Below are positions 32,747 through 44,300 of a stretch of DNA of 64,000 bases, one piece after another. The stretch's first letter is position 1. Every line of letters starts with the position of its first letter. A program made the position numbers and the translations under genes. The notes under the pieces are model-generated. The model saw only the letters and a list, made by a program, of their open reading frames with translations, searched no databases and was not told where the DNA came from. The DNA is from Desarmillaria ectypa (Eukaryota > Basidiomycota > Agaricomycetes > Agaricales > Physalacriaceae), in assembly GCA_030407005.1 (NCBI GenBank), contig JAUDYN010000014.1:186001-250000 (forward strand), read 5' to 3'.

Positions 32747-35294
32747 ATGCCCGAAGAAGACAGAAACACCCAAGAACCCTGAACCGTGTCCCTCGGCGGC
32801 GCCATACTATTGTCATTTTTTATGGTCCTCGCCATACTAATCTACAAGGAAGAAATCCGGGCACTGCTGAGAAGGCAGCCCCGACGACCCATCCCAGAAC
32901 CCTGCCCCGTCCCACCCATCACCAATGTCATTCCCAGGGGGATACCCCCTGCAAGATTGGGAGAACGAGAAGCAGTTCCACTCATTCGCCCCAGGGCCTG
33001 CTTCACAGTTGCCTCCTCCTCCAAGGAGAGCTCGGACTCAAGACCCCTGTCTCCGGGGATTGTAGAACTTCGGGCCCAGATTGCCCAATCTGCTTGCGCC
33101 TATAATGTGAGAGCCATCCTCCTCTGGTACTGGATGGAATGACCCACCATCACATTGGAGTGACCAACAGTCGGCCTCACGGAGGCCAAAGAATACGCGA
33201 GGGACGTACGGACTGTGATGGATGAACCCCCGCCCCCATACCCTGGTCCCCCCCCTCATCCTAGAACCCCCACCCTCCACATATCACAGTGGAGATCAGA
33301 CTCCCCATTGCCCGACAGCGATGACAGCAGAAGGTCTGGTCACTCCAGACCCCAACACCCTGACGATCCAAACATGGATCAAAACCACTCCTACGGTCCC
33401 TGGAGCCGTGAGCAGTGGCCAGACGAGGGAGAAGAAATCTCCCTCTCCTCCCTCCCCGTCATTGAGATCTCCGATGACGAGTCTGACGACGACATCGTTG
33501 GAGACAACGCCCCAGTCCCGGCCCCTCCCATGCCGCCGATGACCCCTTCAATCCACACAGGGATGATTTTATCTGGCCTGACCTCTCCGAGGTCGACCAG
33601 AGACTATTCGGTCCATTCCGGACCACAGCATGGGAAGTTCAATGAAGGGACGTCGAAGCCCATTGATGTGCTTGGTTATGGCGAGTGACAAAAGAATTAG
33701 GGAATGGCAATGAACACCAATCACACTAAACCTCTTACTACTCTACACTTAATCACCAATATTGAATTCGGGTGGTTTCGAGTACGATGGAAGCACCCTG
33801 CAGACTTCAATAATCAAGTACAATTGTCTTAAAGACGTTTTATTTGTTACTAGTGAGTTTATACAAAGTACTACTCGTACTAGTGGGGTGGGTAAGACAC
33901 AATTGGATAAGAGTGACTTGGTTTGAGCTACTGCGCTCGTTCTGACTGAAACTGCTTCAGACTGGTGGCGCTCTTGGCCCTATACTGCTTCCTACAAGTG
34001 ATAAACACTTGACTAGCCGCACTCTTGGCTAACTAGTGGCGCTCTTGGCCTAAGAATAAACTATAACTCCAAGAACTTTGCTTGAACTAACTTCAAAACA
34101 CTCCGGACCTTTGCAGGACACAACAGTGACTCTAATGGACTTCAATTCAATGCAATACTATGGGTGACTTAGCGACTATTAATCACTTCGTCGAGGTTAA
34201 GCACAAATGCCTTTAATTGGGGACACCAGTTACTACCAGTGAGGGCTCAACTGCGGGGATGGCTTGCCTGCTTTGCATGAGCACCCATCCCACTACTTAT
34301 ATACTACTGAGGCAAAACTATAAATATCATCTGGGTATAGGGTATATTGGTAAGGATTTATTGGCTAGTCACGAATAATGGTGAATAATCATACAATAGT
34401 CGGTCTAGTCTGTTTTCTTTTCAAATATTCGGTCTAGAGACTCCACAGTTGGTATTTCCGCACCCTTGGCACAACTACAGGCCCTAGTAACGCGGTTATA
34501 TGGATATCCAGATATTGGTACCTGTAACAGCTATCCGATCATGATTGAGGGTGCAGTCCAGCTCCACTAGCATCGATCATAAGAGATCTATATCGCAATA
34601 GTCAGATCTGGGCTCAAGGTTAATCCATTCCTAATTTATTTCTAAGTCCTGTTTCAAGATTGCCATGTGACTAGTTATCCTGACTTAGGCGTTTATGCCC
34701 AGTCTGGGCTGCTAGTGACAGAACTTGACAAGATCTGTGTACTCTGCTCCTGGTTTTTGTGTGCTAGTAGCATCCTTCATTTGCTAGTGGCTGTATTTCA
34801 CTTAGTCCTGCTAGCATTCGAGTTACTAGTCTGGCTGGCTGGTAGATTTAACCCACTAATGGTGTTGCATCTAAGTCCTGGCTCTACCAGTTGCTTACTG
34901 CTTTTAACTATCAGCTCAAAGCCTCAGCTATAGTCCTCTATGTATCACTAGTATAGGATAGATGTGCAATAGTATTGTTACAAAATCGCAAAATCTAGGT
35001 GTGAATGCGTAGACGGCATATCACCGTGACCTCTGGGAAGAACCCAGAGTTGAGATGGATGAGTGGCTGGCCCTTAACAGGGGCGACCCCATCTGAATTC
35101 CCTTCGATGGGCCCAGTAATGCCAGGGCCAACATCGTCAACCACCGGATATGCACCAACCGCGACCGGTCAATTTTCCACCCCTCTGCCAGGGATCATTT
35201 TCCAGGGTTACAACCCAGAACCCCTCAGGAACAGTGGGAACTGGAGAGGACCCTCCAGCACCTATGGAGGCTGGAGGTGGCAAGAGAGGAATGA
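32747..35294 (+). pseudogene. Element D ORF1, split by the 1,360-bp repeat
   Basis: ATG 32747 opens MPEEDRNTQEP, a TGA, then the hydrophobic helix SLGGAILLSFFMVLAILIY and the basic segment LLRRQPRRP. The same frame reaches the SUMO-interaction-like LPVIEISDDESDDD (about 33451-33492). A 1-nt deletion near 33527 shifts the following DDPFN and WPDLSEVD segment. The ORF is cut at 33663 and resumes at 35024 with DLWEE- and MDEWLALNRG-type sequence, ending TGA 35292. Removing the insertion and one copy of CCGT leaves 1,184 bp, one less than B's 1,185 bp, as expected from the deletion. Confidence 0.75.
33664..35023 (-). repeat. 1,360-bp TG...CA repeat, right copy, inverted
   Basis: This is the inverted partner of 30918-32277. 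It interrupts ORF1 of D and is flanked by CCAT (33660-33663) and CCGT (35024-35027), a 4-bp target duplication with one CpG-type change; excising it restores the length seen in sister copies. The interior looked identical to the left copy in every stretch I compared, while the outermost 45 bp and the other end show about seven differences. Confidence 0.82.
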
Positions 35295-36798
35295 GTGGGG
35301 GCAAGAGCCCCAGTACAATATGTTAACCTACGATACAGGTTACTAGGGCAGGATGGAATACCACCACCCCCAGTACGAAATACATCCAGATACCCCAGTC
35401 GTAAGTCCACGACCACTTCCTGACTCGCCCCCTCATCATAGGGCACGTCACCAAGGATATCACCCCTACCAGGGTGGTAGTCTTCTCTTTGCAGGGGCAG
35501 GAGAAGAAATGGAAGCTGAAGGAGCCCCTGCAGGAAATGCCACTGCAGGGGCATCAAGAACCCCTGCCACAGCAGAAGAAACCCGGCAACAAATGCGGAC
35601 CGAGTTGCTGGAGAAAGAGCAGTGCATAGCAGAAATGCGCGAAGAGCTCGACAAGGAGGACTCTGCCTGCAAGACATTGGCAGACTACCTCTGAGTCCAA
35701 GAGCAGGAAAAGGAGCCAGAGAGGGGAAGACCCCTGGGGCCACCAAGAGGCTACCCGGGCTACAGGCCAGATCGATACTCGATCCCAAGACCACCCCTTG
35801 GTCAGGGACCACCTGACCCAATCCCGAACCCAGTCAGGAATGCCGCCGCTGATGCCCCCTATCTGGGCATCAAGCCAACCCTTGTCAAGGTCCCTGCCCC
35901 ATTCAAAGGGGATCATGATGACATCAAACGCTTCATAGGTGATTGCATCGCCTACTTCGAAGTGTTCCAACACTACTTCCAGGTGCCGTTGCACCTGGTA
36001 CTGTTCGTGACGTCCCACTTCGAGGGCGCCGCCAAGGACTGGTGGGTCTACAAGAGACTTGAATACTGGGTAGGTGATGCCTTTGATGGCACTGCCACCC
36101 ATTTCCGATACCCCGACTGGGCCGACTTTGTTGACCTAGTCATGTGACAATTCTGAGATCCCGCGATTGAGGAAATACACAAAAAGCGCATGTTCGACTT
36201 GCCCATGGGAGCACAGCCCACCTCCCACTACTTTCAGAAGCTGGAAGAAGAAGCCAAGTTAGCAGGCCAGAGATCTGACGAGGTGGAACGCGGCGCAATG
36301 GTGAAGGCAGTACGACTAGGAGTGCCTAGTTCGTATACGACCTTTATATCAAACATGGGCGTGAGCATTCTGCACTCATATCCGGAGTGGAAGGAATGCA
36401 TCCTCCGGATGTATGAAGAGAGACAGCAGAAATGGGTCTTTGATCAGACCACCAGTATGCCTCAGGATGGCCAGAAGCAGGGCCTGCGTCCCCAACAACA
36501 GCAGCCCAGGGGCAAGAACACCACTGGGGCAACAAGTTCGTCGGCTCCCAAGCCGAATGCTGGGAGCAGAGGAACCAGTTGCGATGCTGGAACTGGTAAG
36601 TGGACAATGTACAGAGGGGCGGGAAAGCCCATGGACTTAGACTGGCAACGAGCCGAGGGGTGCTGCTTCAGGTGTGATCAAAAGGGTCACCTGAGCAGGG
36701 ATTGCCCTATGAGAAAAGAGAAGAACATTGTGAGATATGTGGGGCCCACTGACGCAGTGGTGCTGAGCACCTCCAAGATTGAGGAGGTAAAAGAGTAG
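35295..36798 (+). pseudogene. Element D gag (coiled coil, capsid, CCHC knuckle), nearly open
   Basis: This is the best preserved gag in the window: MEYHHPQYEI from 35353, the Ala-rich segment, the coiled coil ELLEKEQCIAEMREELDKED (35601-35660), the capsid-type domain (FIGDCIAYFEVF, EGAAKDWWVYKR, 35930-36060), the EEAKLAGQRSDEVERG region, a Gln-rich linker, and the zinc knuckle CFRCDQKGHLSRDC (36666-36707). Only a few TGA/TAG stops (35344, 35692, 36145, 36154) interrupt it. It ends VKE-TAG at 36796-36798. The frame is +1 relative to ORF1. Confidence 0.88.
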
Positions 36799-36830
36799 GG
36801 CATCAAGGGTTCGATTCCCCTAGCATGCCC
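36787..36830 (+). promoter_or_regulatory. Putative gag-pol -1 frameshift signal of element D
   Basis: GTA AAA GAG TAG is followed by a hairpin at 36798-36830 with outer arm GGGCAT/ATGCCC and a GGTTCGATTCC core. The pol frame is open at -1 from upstream of the gag stop through 36825 and on into the linker, exactly as needed for a -1 shift at AAAA. Confidence 0.65.
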
Positions 36831-39800
36831 AAGTCTCAAGGTGTGTCCTCGGTTTCCATGGGTCAGACTAATTATTATGAAAATAGAAAAATACATATGA
36901 AAACAAATATATCTATGACTTCACTGAAGCCGAAGACCAAGAAAGAATCAGCAAGAACAAACAGGTACATCATCCTCCTAGAAGATGCTGATACAAGTAT
37001 CTGTAGTGACAAATCCCGAGCCTCTGATGAACTGGAGCGGGACTTGCCAAGTGGTGTTGGTGCCACAACAAAGTCCAATGAGCAGTGCTCACTGGATATG
37101 CCACTGAGTGCACAGCAACGAGCAGGGACTAGTAGGCGGGACTCCTTTGGGCCTCCCAGAAGTCCAAACGTCCCAGTACCCACCTCGAGCGGCGGGGCAA
37201 GCTCACCAGTTCCGCCAGGGTCGGCGGAGGACCAGGACAGTGCCTCTAACTAAGGCCAGGACCGACGACCCAGACAAACCGGTCTGGGGAGTGGAAAACT
37301 TGACGAAGCTGAGTACCAAACTGGGCCAGTAAGTCAAAGGGTCGAGAAACGTGCGAAGGTCACCTTAGGCACTAGCTGGGAGTCAATGACCAAGGAAATT
37401 CAAACTCCGTCGCGAGTGGTGCCGGCCGAGGAAAAGGGACAGGATCCCGCTAGTGCCCAGGCGGTAAAAAGGGGGCATTTCAGCAGGACTACCATCGTTG
37501 AAGTACCCGACAAAGAAGATGATATGGCTTTTAGGATGTGGCAAGTCAGCCAATCCAAAGCCAGTACCCCGATATCCAGAACACCGGAATCACAGAACAT
37601 CGACCTTCCAAATGCAAGGGGAAGCGTCAAACCCGACACTTATCCTAACAAGGGGGTATCAAACGCTTCCGAATGCACAGGGAAGTAGAACAAGTCTTCC
37701 GAACGTATGGGGAAGCAGGACGGATTCCAATGGCTCAGACCATTTGGAGTTGACTGGATGATGCATGCAATACATGACTCCAAGAACTTGGCAAATGCCA
37801 AAGTGGTTCTCTCCATTTGGGTACATCCCAAATGACTTGGAGAAATTGACGATGGGCTTATTCAAAGCTTACAGATGGGAGGGAGCATTGCCCGGGAACA
37901 GCTCTACAAACTGCATGAACCAATTTGGTACATCTGCAGTACCAAGAGTTCTGGACGGGACTTCTTGGTAGACATCCAACTTTCCCATGTACTGGGAAAC
38001 AGACATTGACAACCTGAGCGTTGTTGGATAGTGGCTGCATGGGCAGCTCTATCAATTGAACTTACGTCCAACAACACCGGTTGGACACCAGGAAGGCCGC
38101 AGTCCCTATACCAGTCTATAATGCCGATGGAACGCGCAACAAAGCAGGGGATGTCACCGAGTTCATAGAACTTTGGATGACAATTGGAGGACATAGCGAG
38201 AGAATCGACCTCGCAGTCACAGACCTTGGTTCCAAGACCATGTACTTGGGCCACGACTGGCTTAAACGCCATAATCCTTTTGTCAACTGGAAGGCGGGAA
38301 CCTTGACATTCAGACGATGTCATTGCATTCAAAACTACTTCACCTTGCCCAATGCAGAAGAAGAAGATTGATGGGACGAAGAACTCGAGGAAGAAGAGAG
38401 TATTCTTGCTGTCAACATGCAAGAAGAAATCATACTTCATGCTGTCCATCATGCAAACGAGTTGGCTGCAGCCACCAACGCAGAAAAGCTGAAGCAGACA
38501 TTTGAGGAGCTTGTGCCTCCTCAGTATCAAAGCTTTAGAGACTTATTCTCTAAAGAAAGCTTTGACGAACTACCAGAAAGAAGACCTTGGGACCATGCCA
38601 TCGAGCTGGTCCCCAATGCAAAATCAACCTTGGATTGCAAGGTATATCCACTCAATCGAAATGAGCAAGAGCAGTTGGATAAGTTCCTAGATGAGAACTT
38701 AGACTTGGGATGCATCCGTCCCTCGAAATCTCCCTTCGCCTCTCCCTTCTTCTTCATTAAGAAAAAGGATGGCTCCCTACGGCCGGTCCAGGATTACCAG
38801 AAACTGAATGAAATGACGATCAAGAATCGTTATCCCCTTCCACTCATATCAGAGCTAATCGACAAACTACGAGGGGCCAAGTACTTCTCCAAACTGGATG
38901 TGCGATGGGGATATAACAATGTCTGCATCCAAGACAGAGATGAAGAAAAAGCCGCATTCAGAACTAATCGAGGGCTCTTTGAGCCTACAGTTATGTTCTT
39001 TGGACTTACGAATTCACCAGCCACATTCCAGTGGATGATGAACAACATATTCAAGGATTTGATTGTCGGAGGAAAAGTTACGATTTACCTCAACAATATA
39101 CTCATCTTCACGAAATCCTTGACAGAACACCAGACCATAGTATGACAAGTACTCCAGCAACTTCGAGAGAACAAACTGTTCCTTAAAGCAGAGAAATGTG
39201 AGTTTGAGATACTCGAAACCGAATACCTAGGAGTTATCATCAGCAAAGACGCCATTCGCATGGACCCAGTCAAGATAGCAGGGATAGCAGAATGGCCAAC
39301 ACCGACAAAGAAAAAGGAGTTACAGTCATTCCATGGATTCACAAACTTCTACAGAAAATTCATCAAGGACTACTCCAAGATAGTGCATCCCCTTACCCAG
39401 CTAACCAGAAAGGTAGACTGGATGTGGGGATCTGAACAAGAAAAAGTGTTTACTCAGCTCAAGAAGCTGATGACAATGAACGTAATCCTTACGATTCCCT
39501 TGGACGATGGAAAGTTCTGAGTCCAAGCTGATGCCAGCAATGGAGCCATCGGTGCCATCCTAAGCCAAGAAAAGGAAGGCAAATGGAGGCCAGTCGCCTT
39601 CATGTCAAAAGTGCTCACCGCCACCGAGTGCAACTACAAGATCTATGACAAGGAATTGCTCACAATCATGCTAGCATTAGAGGAGTGGTGCCATTATCTC
39701 ATGGGTGCCAAAGAAACTGTTGAAATCTGGACTGACCATCAAAATCTCCAATACTTCCGAAAACCCCAGAAGTTGAATCGCAGACAAGCTCGGTGGGTCA

Positions 39801-41646
39801 CCGAATTAGCGGAATACCACTTTATCCTTCAACATAAAGCTGGAACTGCTAATCAGAAGGCGATCTTCTCAGCAGACGAGACAATCACGATCAGGGAAAA
39901 GAAGACAACCAAGATGTTATTGTCTTATCCCCGGAACATTTCCGAGCCTTGGTACTACCAACAACGGAAGAAAGAATCACGCATATAAGAGATGCAACAA
40001 AGCAGAAGGAGCAGTGGGACCAGGGAATCGAGAAGTCCCTTAACCACAAAAGAGGAATCATGCAGGAAGACGAAATTCTGTGGTATGATGGATGAGTCTA
40101 TATTCCCAACGACTCGATGTTACATGGTGAGATCATCACCCAATTCCATGATCACATCACCACTGGACACCCAGGAATAGCCAAGACCAAGGAACTCATA
40201 CTTCGTGAGTATTGGTGGCCAAAGATGAGGAAGGATGTAGAATCATACATCAAAGGATGTGAGACTTGTCAAAGAATGAAGAGTGATACGCAGGCCAAGG
40301 CAACACCTCTTCACCCCAACGCAATCCCGGATATGCCATGGACACACATTTTGGTCGACATGGTTACTGGATTCCCCGAGTCAGACGGATTTGACACTCT
40401 ACTGGTCATCATAGATCGTTTTTCCAAAAACATCCTCCTGATTCCGTGCAATGAGGAGTCATCCATGGAGGGATGGGTGTTAATACTTCGCAATCACGTA
40501 TACGCAAAGCATGGAATGCCACAAGTGGTCATCTCAGACAGAGGACCTCAATTCATTTCAGCATTCATGAAGGAACTATACCGAATGCTGAATATCACCC
40601 AGAATGCATCTACGGCATATCACCCGCAGACAGATGGACAGAGAGAGAGAGTCAACCAGGAGGTGGAGAAATACCTCCACATCTTTGTCAACCACTGACA
40701 GACTGACTGGGTAGCATGGCTACCACTCGCCGAATTTGCCCACAACAACTGAGTCCACTTGGCCACAGGCAAAAGTCCCTTCATGGTCCTATATGGACCA
40801 AATCCTCGACTCATTCCTGAGTCAATACAGAAAACCAACTTCGCCAACCCAGCAGCTGTTGACTTCACGGAAACTATGGCCAAGGTCCATAGAGAAGTCC
40901 ATGAAGTGTTGGAAAAGGCTGTGGCGCAAATGAAAGTGCAACACGACAAGAAGAAACAGACTCAATGAGAGTACAAGATTGGGGATAAGGTATGGCTGGA
41001 CACTGCCAACCTTCATCTTCCTCGACCAAAGAAAAAACTCGATGATAAATGAACAGGACCGTTCGAAATCGTAGAAAAGTCAGGAGCAGCAGCATACAAA
41101 TTGAAACTGCCACCACACTGGAAGATACATCCCTGATTCAATGAGAAGCTGTTAACTCCATACATTGCACCCTCATTCGTGAATCAAGAACAACTGCTGC
41201 CTCCTCCTCCGGACCTCGTCGATGGCCAAGAAGAGTATGAAATCAAAGAAGTCTTGGACTCGCACACCAGAAAGGTACAATCCAAGCGAGGACAACTATC
41301 TAGGGAAGTCACAGACTACCTAGTCAAATGGAAAGGATGGACTCGTGAGCACAACTCATGGGTCCAAGAAAACGAAATGACGAACACCTGGGAAGTGATC
41401 CAAGAGTATCAGGCTAGTGTAAACCGCACCATATATACTCCAAAAATCGCAACCAGGAAAATAGTGGTCAAGATACTGGACCACGAATACTCGGAACACA
41501 GCGACGTAGCCTACCTCGCCAAAAGAAAAGATGGACATGTCAAATGGATTATCAATCCAGATGAAGAAATATGGAAAAACTTGATTGATCAGTACTGGAT
41601 CAGTCAAATCGCAACACAGTTCGACACCCCTTTGGAAGAGCCTTAG
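36799..41646 (+). pseudogene. Element D pol polyprotein, three frames after two deletions
   Basis: Linker (36825-37960); protease motif LDSGCMGSSIN near 38022-38055; reverse transcriptase (38417-39145) with YLNN instead of YLDD near 39085, so inactive; RNase H (39400-39770); integrase with CETC near 40261, catalytic D in VDMVTG, D in ISDRGPQF and E in RERVNQE (40340-40660); chromodomain 41230-41412 (YLVKWKGW); chromoshadow-like domain 41467-41610; stop at 41646. One nucleotide is missing near 37980 (shared with B) and another near 39860. Stops are mainly TGA. Confidence 0.92.
41230..41610 (+). other. Tandem chromodomain plus chromoshadow-like domain at the pol C-terminus (element D)
   Basis: The first module fits the classic chromodomain: EEYEIKEVLD start, YLVKWKGW core, HNSWV, and a closing helix to IQEYQ. 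After about 18 residues a second module follows: VKILDHEY, DVAYLAKRKDG, KWI and a helix WKNLIDQYWISQI. Its pattern (strand, FL/YL-x-K-x-KD, then helix with I-x-x-Y) resembles the HP1 chromoshadow domain. It is conserved in A, B, C, G, I and L. The resemblance is by eye and needs a structure prediction. Confidence 0.6.
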
Positions 41647-41678
41647 CAGTTGGGATGACTGCTTTAACAAGGGGGTAA

Positions 41679-42101
41679 TATTACGATTTTTCCGTTATCT
41701 TATCTTATCCGAGTCATATCCATGACTCATCCATCTAATCTAACCCAGATACTGACTCGTATCCAGCTATTTGCTGACTACAACCCTCGTTCTCACTGTC
41801 TGTCACCCCAGACACTTTCTATTGGTTCTATGATCCTCCCAGATCGTCCAACTTCAACACCGTTTGTGCATGGACCATAGTGTTTCATCTAAATATAACG
41901 CTGTAGAAATACTATATAAACAGAGTACACTAGACTGTTGTACTCTATCTCTTGTTTAAATTAACATCATATACTTCTTGTTCGCACAACACAGAAGACC
42001 TTCAGCCTCCATCTCTCTCATTGGGTGATCATTCGAACGCGTAATGGCCCAGAGGGATCAGCTGATTGTCCCAAGTCATGTGCCCAAGTCGGTGCCTAAC
42101 A
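41679..42101 (+). repeat. 3' LTR of element D (423 bp)
   Basis: It starts TATTACG (TG decayed to TA) after the polypurine tract and ends CTAACA. The right flank GGTGC belongs to element H. Confidence 0.92.
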
Positions 42102-42752
42102 GGTGCTAGCGACTTTCCCCTGTTCTTCAGCTCTGATTCACTCGGGAATCTCCCAGGCCTTGGAAGGAGTCTGGTATCGGCTTGAGGTGTTCGAGGTTCC
42201 ACTTCTACTAGCCATTGCGGCAGAGTACTGGGCTTTCGCGGCTGGGGCAAATCTCATCAGTATTGCTGTCGGCTGCACTACCAGCTGTTCTCCCACCAGT
42301 CCGACTAGCACATGGCCCCAGTCCTAGCCTTGGTGGGTGCTCTCCTGGTCCCCTGCCAACCCTGGCAAGGCTGGTGGACTTGTCCCTCTGCTCGAGGAGG
42401 GTGCTGGGATGTTCAGACTTCTGGGAGGCCCAAGGGAGTCCCACCTACTAGTCCCTGCCCATCACTGATTGCTCAGTGGCATATCTGGTGAGCTAAGCTC
42501 ATTGGACTTTGTGGCAGTGCCAGCACCACCTGGCAAGTCCCACACCTCATTGGGGGCTCAGGATTTGTCACTACAGATACTCATGTCAGCTTCTTGAAGG
42601 AGGATGATGTACCTGTTTTTGTTCGATTCTTGATTTGTCTTTGGCTTCGGAGTCTGTGAAGTCATGATAGATATATTCATATTTGCATGTAATTGTCTAT
42701 GTTTATAGAAATTAGTCCGACCCATGGAAACCAAGGACTCACCTTCAGACTT
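42102..42752 (-). pseudogene. Element H pol linker fragment
   Basis: The minus-strand sequence encodes the start of the pol frame (RTNFYKHRQL-type, then NRYIILLQEAD-like) and the Ser/Pro-rich linker with SPDMP and RFAPAAKAQYSAAMASRS-like blocks, matching C and D. It is cut off by element D at 42102. No catalytic domain remains. Confidence 0.75.
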
Positions 42753-42796
42753 GGTCGAGCAAGGAGAATCAAATCCTTGTCAACCTAGTCTTTTAC
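42753..42796 (-). promoter_or_regulatory. Putative gag-pol frameshift signal of element H
   Basis: On minus, GTA AAA GAC TAG precedes a hairpin (42753-42785) with outer arm GGTTGA/TCGACC (one wobble) and inner arm CAAGGA/TCCTTG. The inner arm differs from C (GGG/CCC to GGA/TCC) while pairing is kept. Confidence 0.58.
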
Positions 42797-44300
42797 TTCC
42801 TCAACCTTGGACATAACCAGCATCACTTTGTTAGTGGGCCCCAAGGATCTGACATCTCTCAACTCTTTTCTCTTGAGACAATCTCTGCTCAGGTGACCCT
42901 TCTCATCACATCTGAAGCAGCATCCCTGAGCCCTTCACCAGTCAATGTCCATGGGCTTCCCCACCCCTCCATATGTCATCCACTGACCAGTTCTGGCATC
43001 CCGACTGGTTCCACTGCTGGCAGTCGGCTTTGGGGCTGAGGAACTTGTTGCCCCAGCAGCGGTTTTGCCACTGGGCTGCTGTTGTTGGGGACGTGGGTCT
43101 TTCTTCTGACCATCCCGGGGCATACTAGTGGTCTGGTTGAAGACCCATTTCCACTGTCTCTCTTCATACATGTGCAAGATGTGCTCCTTCCATTCAGGGT
43201 ATGAGCGCGGAATGTTGACACCCATGTTGGAGATGAAAGTCATATAGGAGGATGGTACTCCTAGTCGAATGGCTTTCACCATTGCACTGCACTCTGCTTT
43301 GTCGGTCCTTCAGCCTGCTAGCTTGGCTTCTTCTTCCAGCTTCTGGAAATAGTGGGAGGCAGGCTGTGCTCCCATGCGGAGGTCAAACATCCACTTCTTG
43401 TGGATCTCCTTGATGGTGGGATCCCTGAACTGTCATGTGACTAGGTCGACGAAGTCAGCCCAGTCGGGGTATCAGAAGTGGGCAGCAGTGCCATTGTAGG
43501 CATCGCCAACCCAGAATTTGGGTCTCTTGTAGACCCACCAGTCCTTGGTGGTGCTCTTGAAGTGGGATGTCATGAATAGTACCAGGTGCGATGGCACCTG
43601 GAAATAATGTCAGAACACCTCGAAGTAGGTGATGCAGTCACCTATGAAGCATTCAATATCATCATGGTCCCCCTTGAATGGAGAAGGGACCTTGATGAGA
43701 GTCGGTTTGATGCCTAGGTATGGGGCATCGGTGGCAGCATTCCTGATGGAATTGGGAATAAGGTCGGGAGGACCCTTTCTGGGGGGCAGTCTTGGGATCG
43801 AATATCAATCTGGCCTTGGACCTGGGTAGCCTCTTGGTGGCTCTCCCAACAGTCTGCCCCTCTTGGGCTCTTTCCCCTTCTCCTGATCATGAAGGTAGTC
43901 TGTCATCATCTTGTGGGCAGACTCCTCCCAATCGAGCTCTTCATACATTTCTGCAATGCACCTTTCCTTCTCAGCCAATGCAGTTTTCATCTGTTAGCAG
44001 ATTTCTTCTGTTGTGGCAGGAGTTCTTGATGCCCCTGCCATGGCATTTCCTGCAGGGATGTTTTCTGCTTCCATGTCTTCTCCCGCCCCTGTGAAAAGAA
44101 GACTGCCACCCTGATAAGAGTGGTATCCTTGGTGATGTGCCCTATGATGTGCGGGTGAGTCGGGAAGTGGTCATGGGTTTGCAACTGGAGTATCTGGGGG
44201 ATGGTCCGGAAATATTTTGTATTGGGGCTGGTGGTATTCCAGCCCACTGTAGTAACCTGTGTCATAGGTTAACATATCATACTGGGGCCTTTGCCCCCAT
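42786..44300 (-). pseudogene. Element H gag, decayed
   Basis: Minus-strand gag with the Tyr-rich LTYDTGYYSG (near 44265-44235), coiled coil EKERCIAEMYEELDWEE (near 43970-43920), capsid-type domain (KDWWVYKRPKFW near 43550-43510) and a zinc knuckle near 42920-42880 (CFRCDEKGHLSRDC-type). Several stops and a few missing CGA arginines are seen. It is C-like, and its frame is +1 relative to ORF1. Confidence 0.82.

Larger units (their letters stand above)
32278..42101 (+). mobile_element. Element D: Ty3/gypsy chromovirus of the same subfamily as B, carrying a 1,360-bp insertion
   Basis: The 5' LTR lacks its first 13 bp because the left 1,360-bp repeat abuts it. ORF1 is split by the inverted copy at 33664-35023. 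Gag, frameshift hairpin, pol and a 423-bp 3' LTR follow. D sits inside the gag-pol linker of H (flank GGTGC at 42102). Like B it has the 423-bp LTR type and shares the 1-nt deletion before the protease. It keeps more CpG than F, G or L and is therefore likely younger. Confidence 0.92.
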
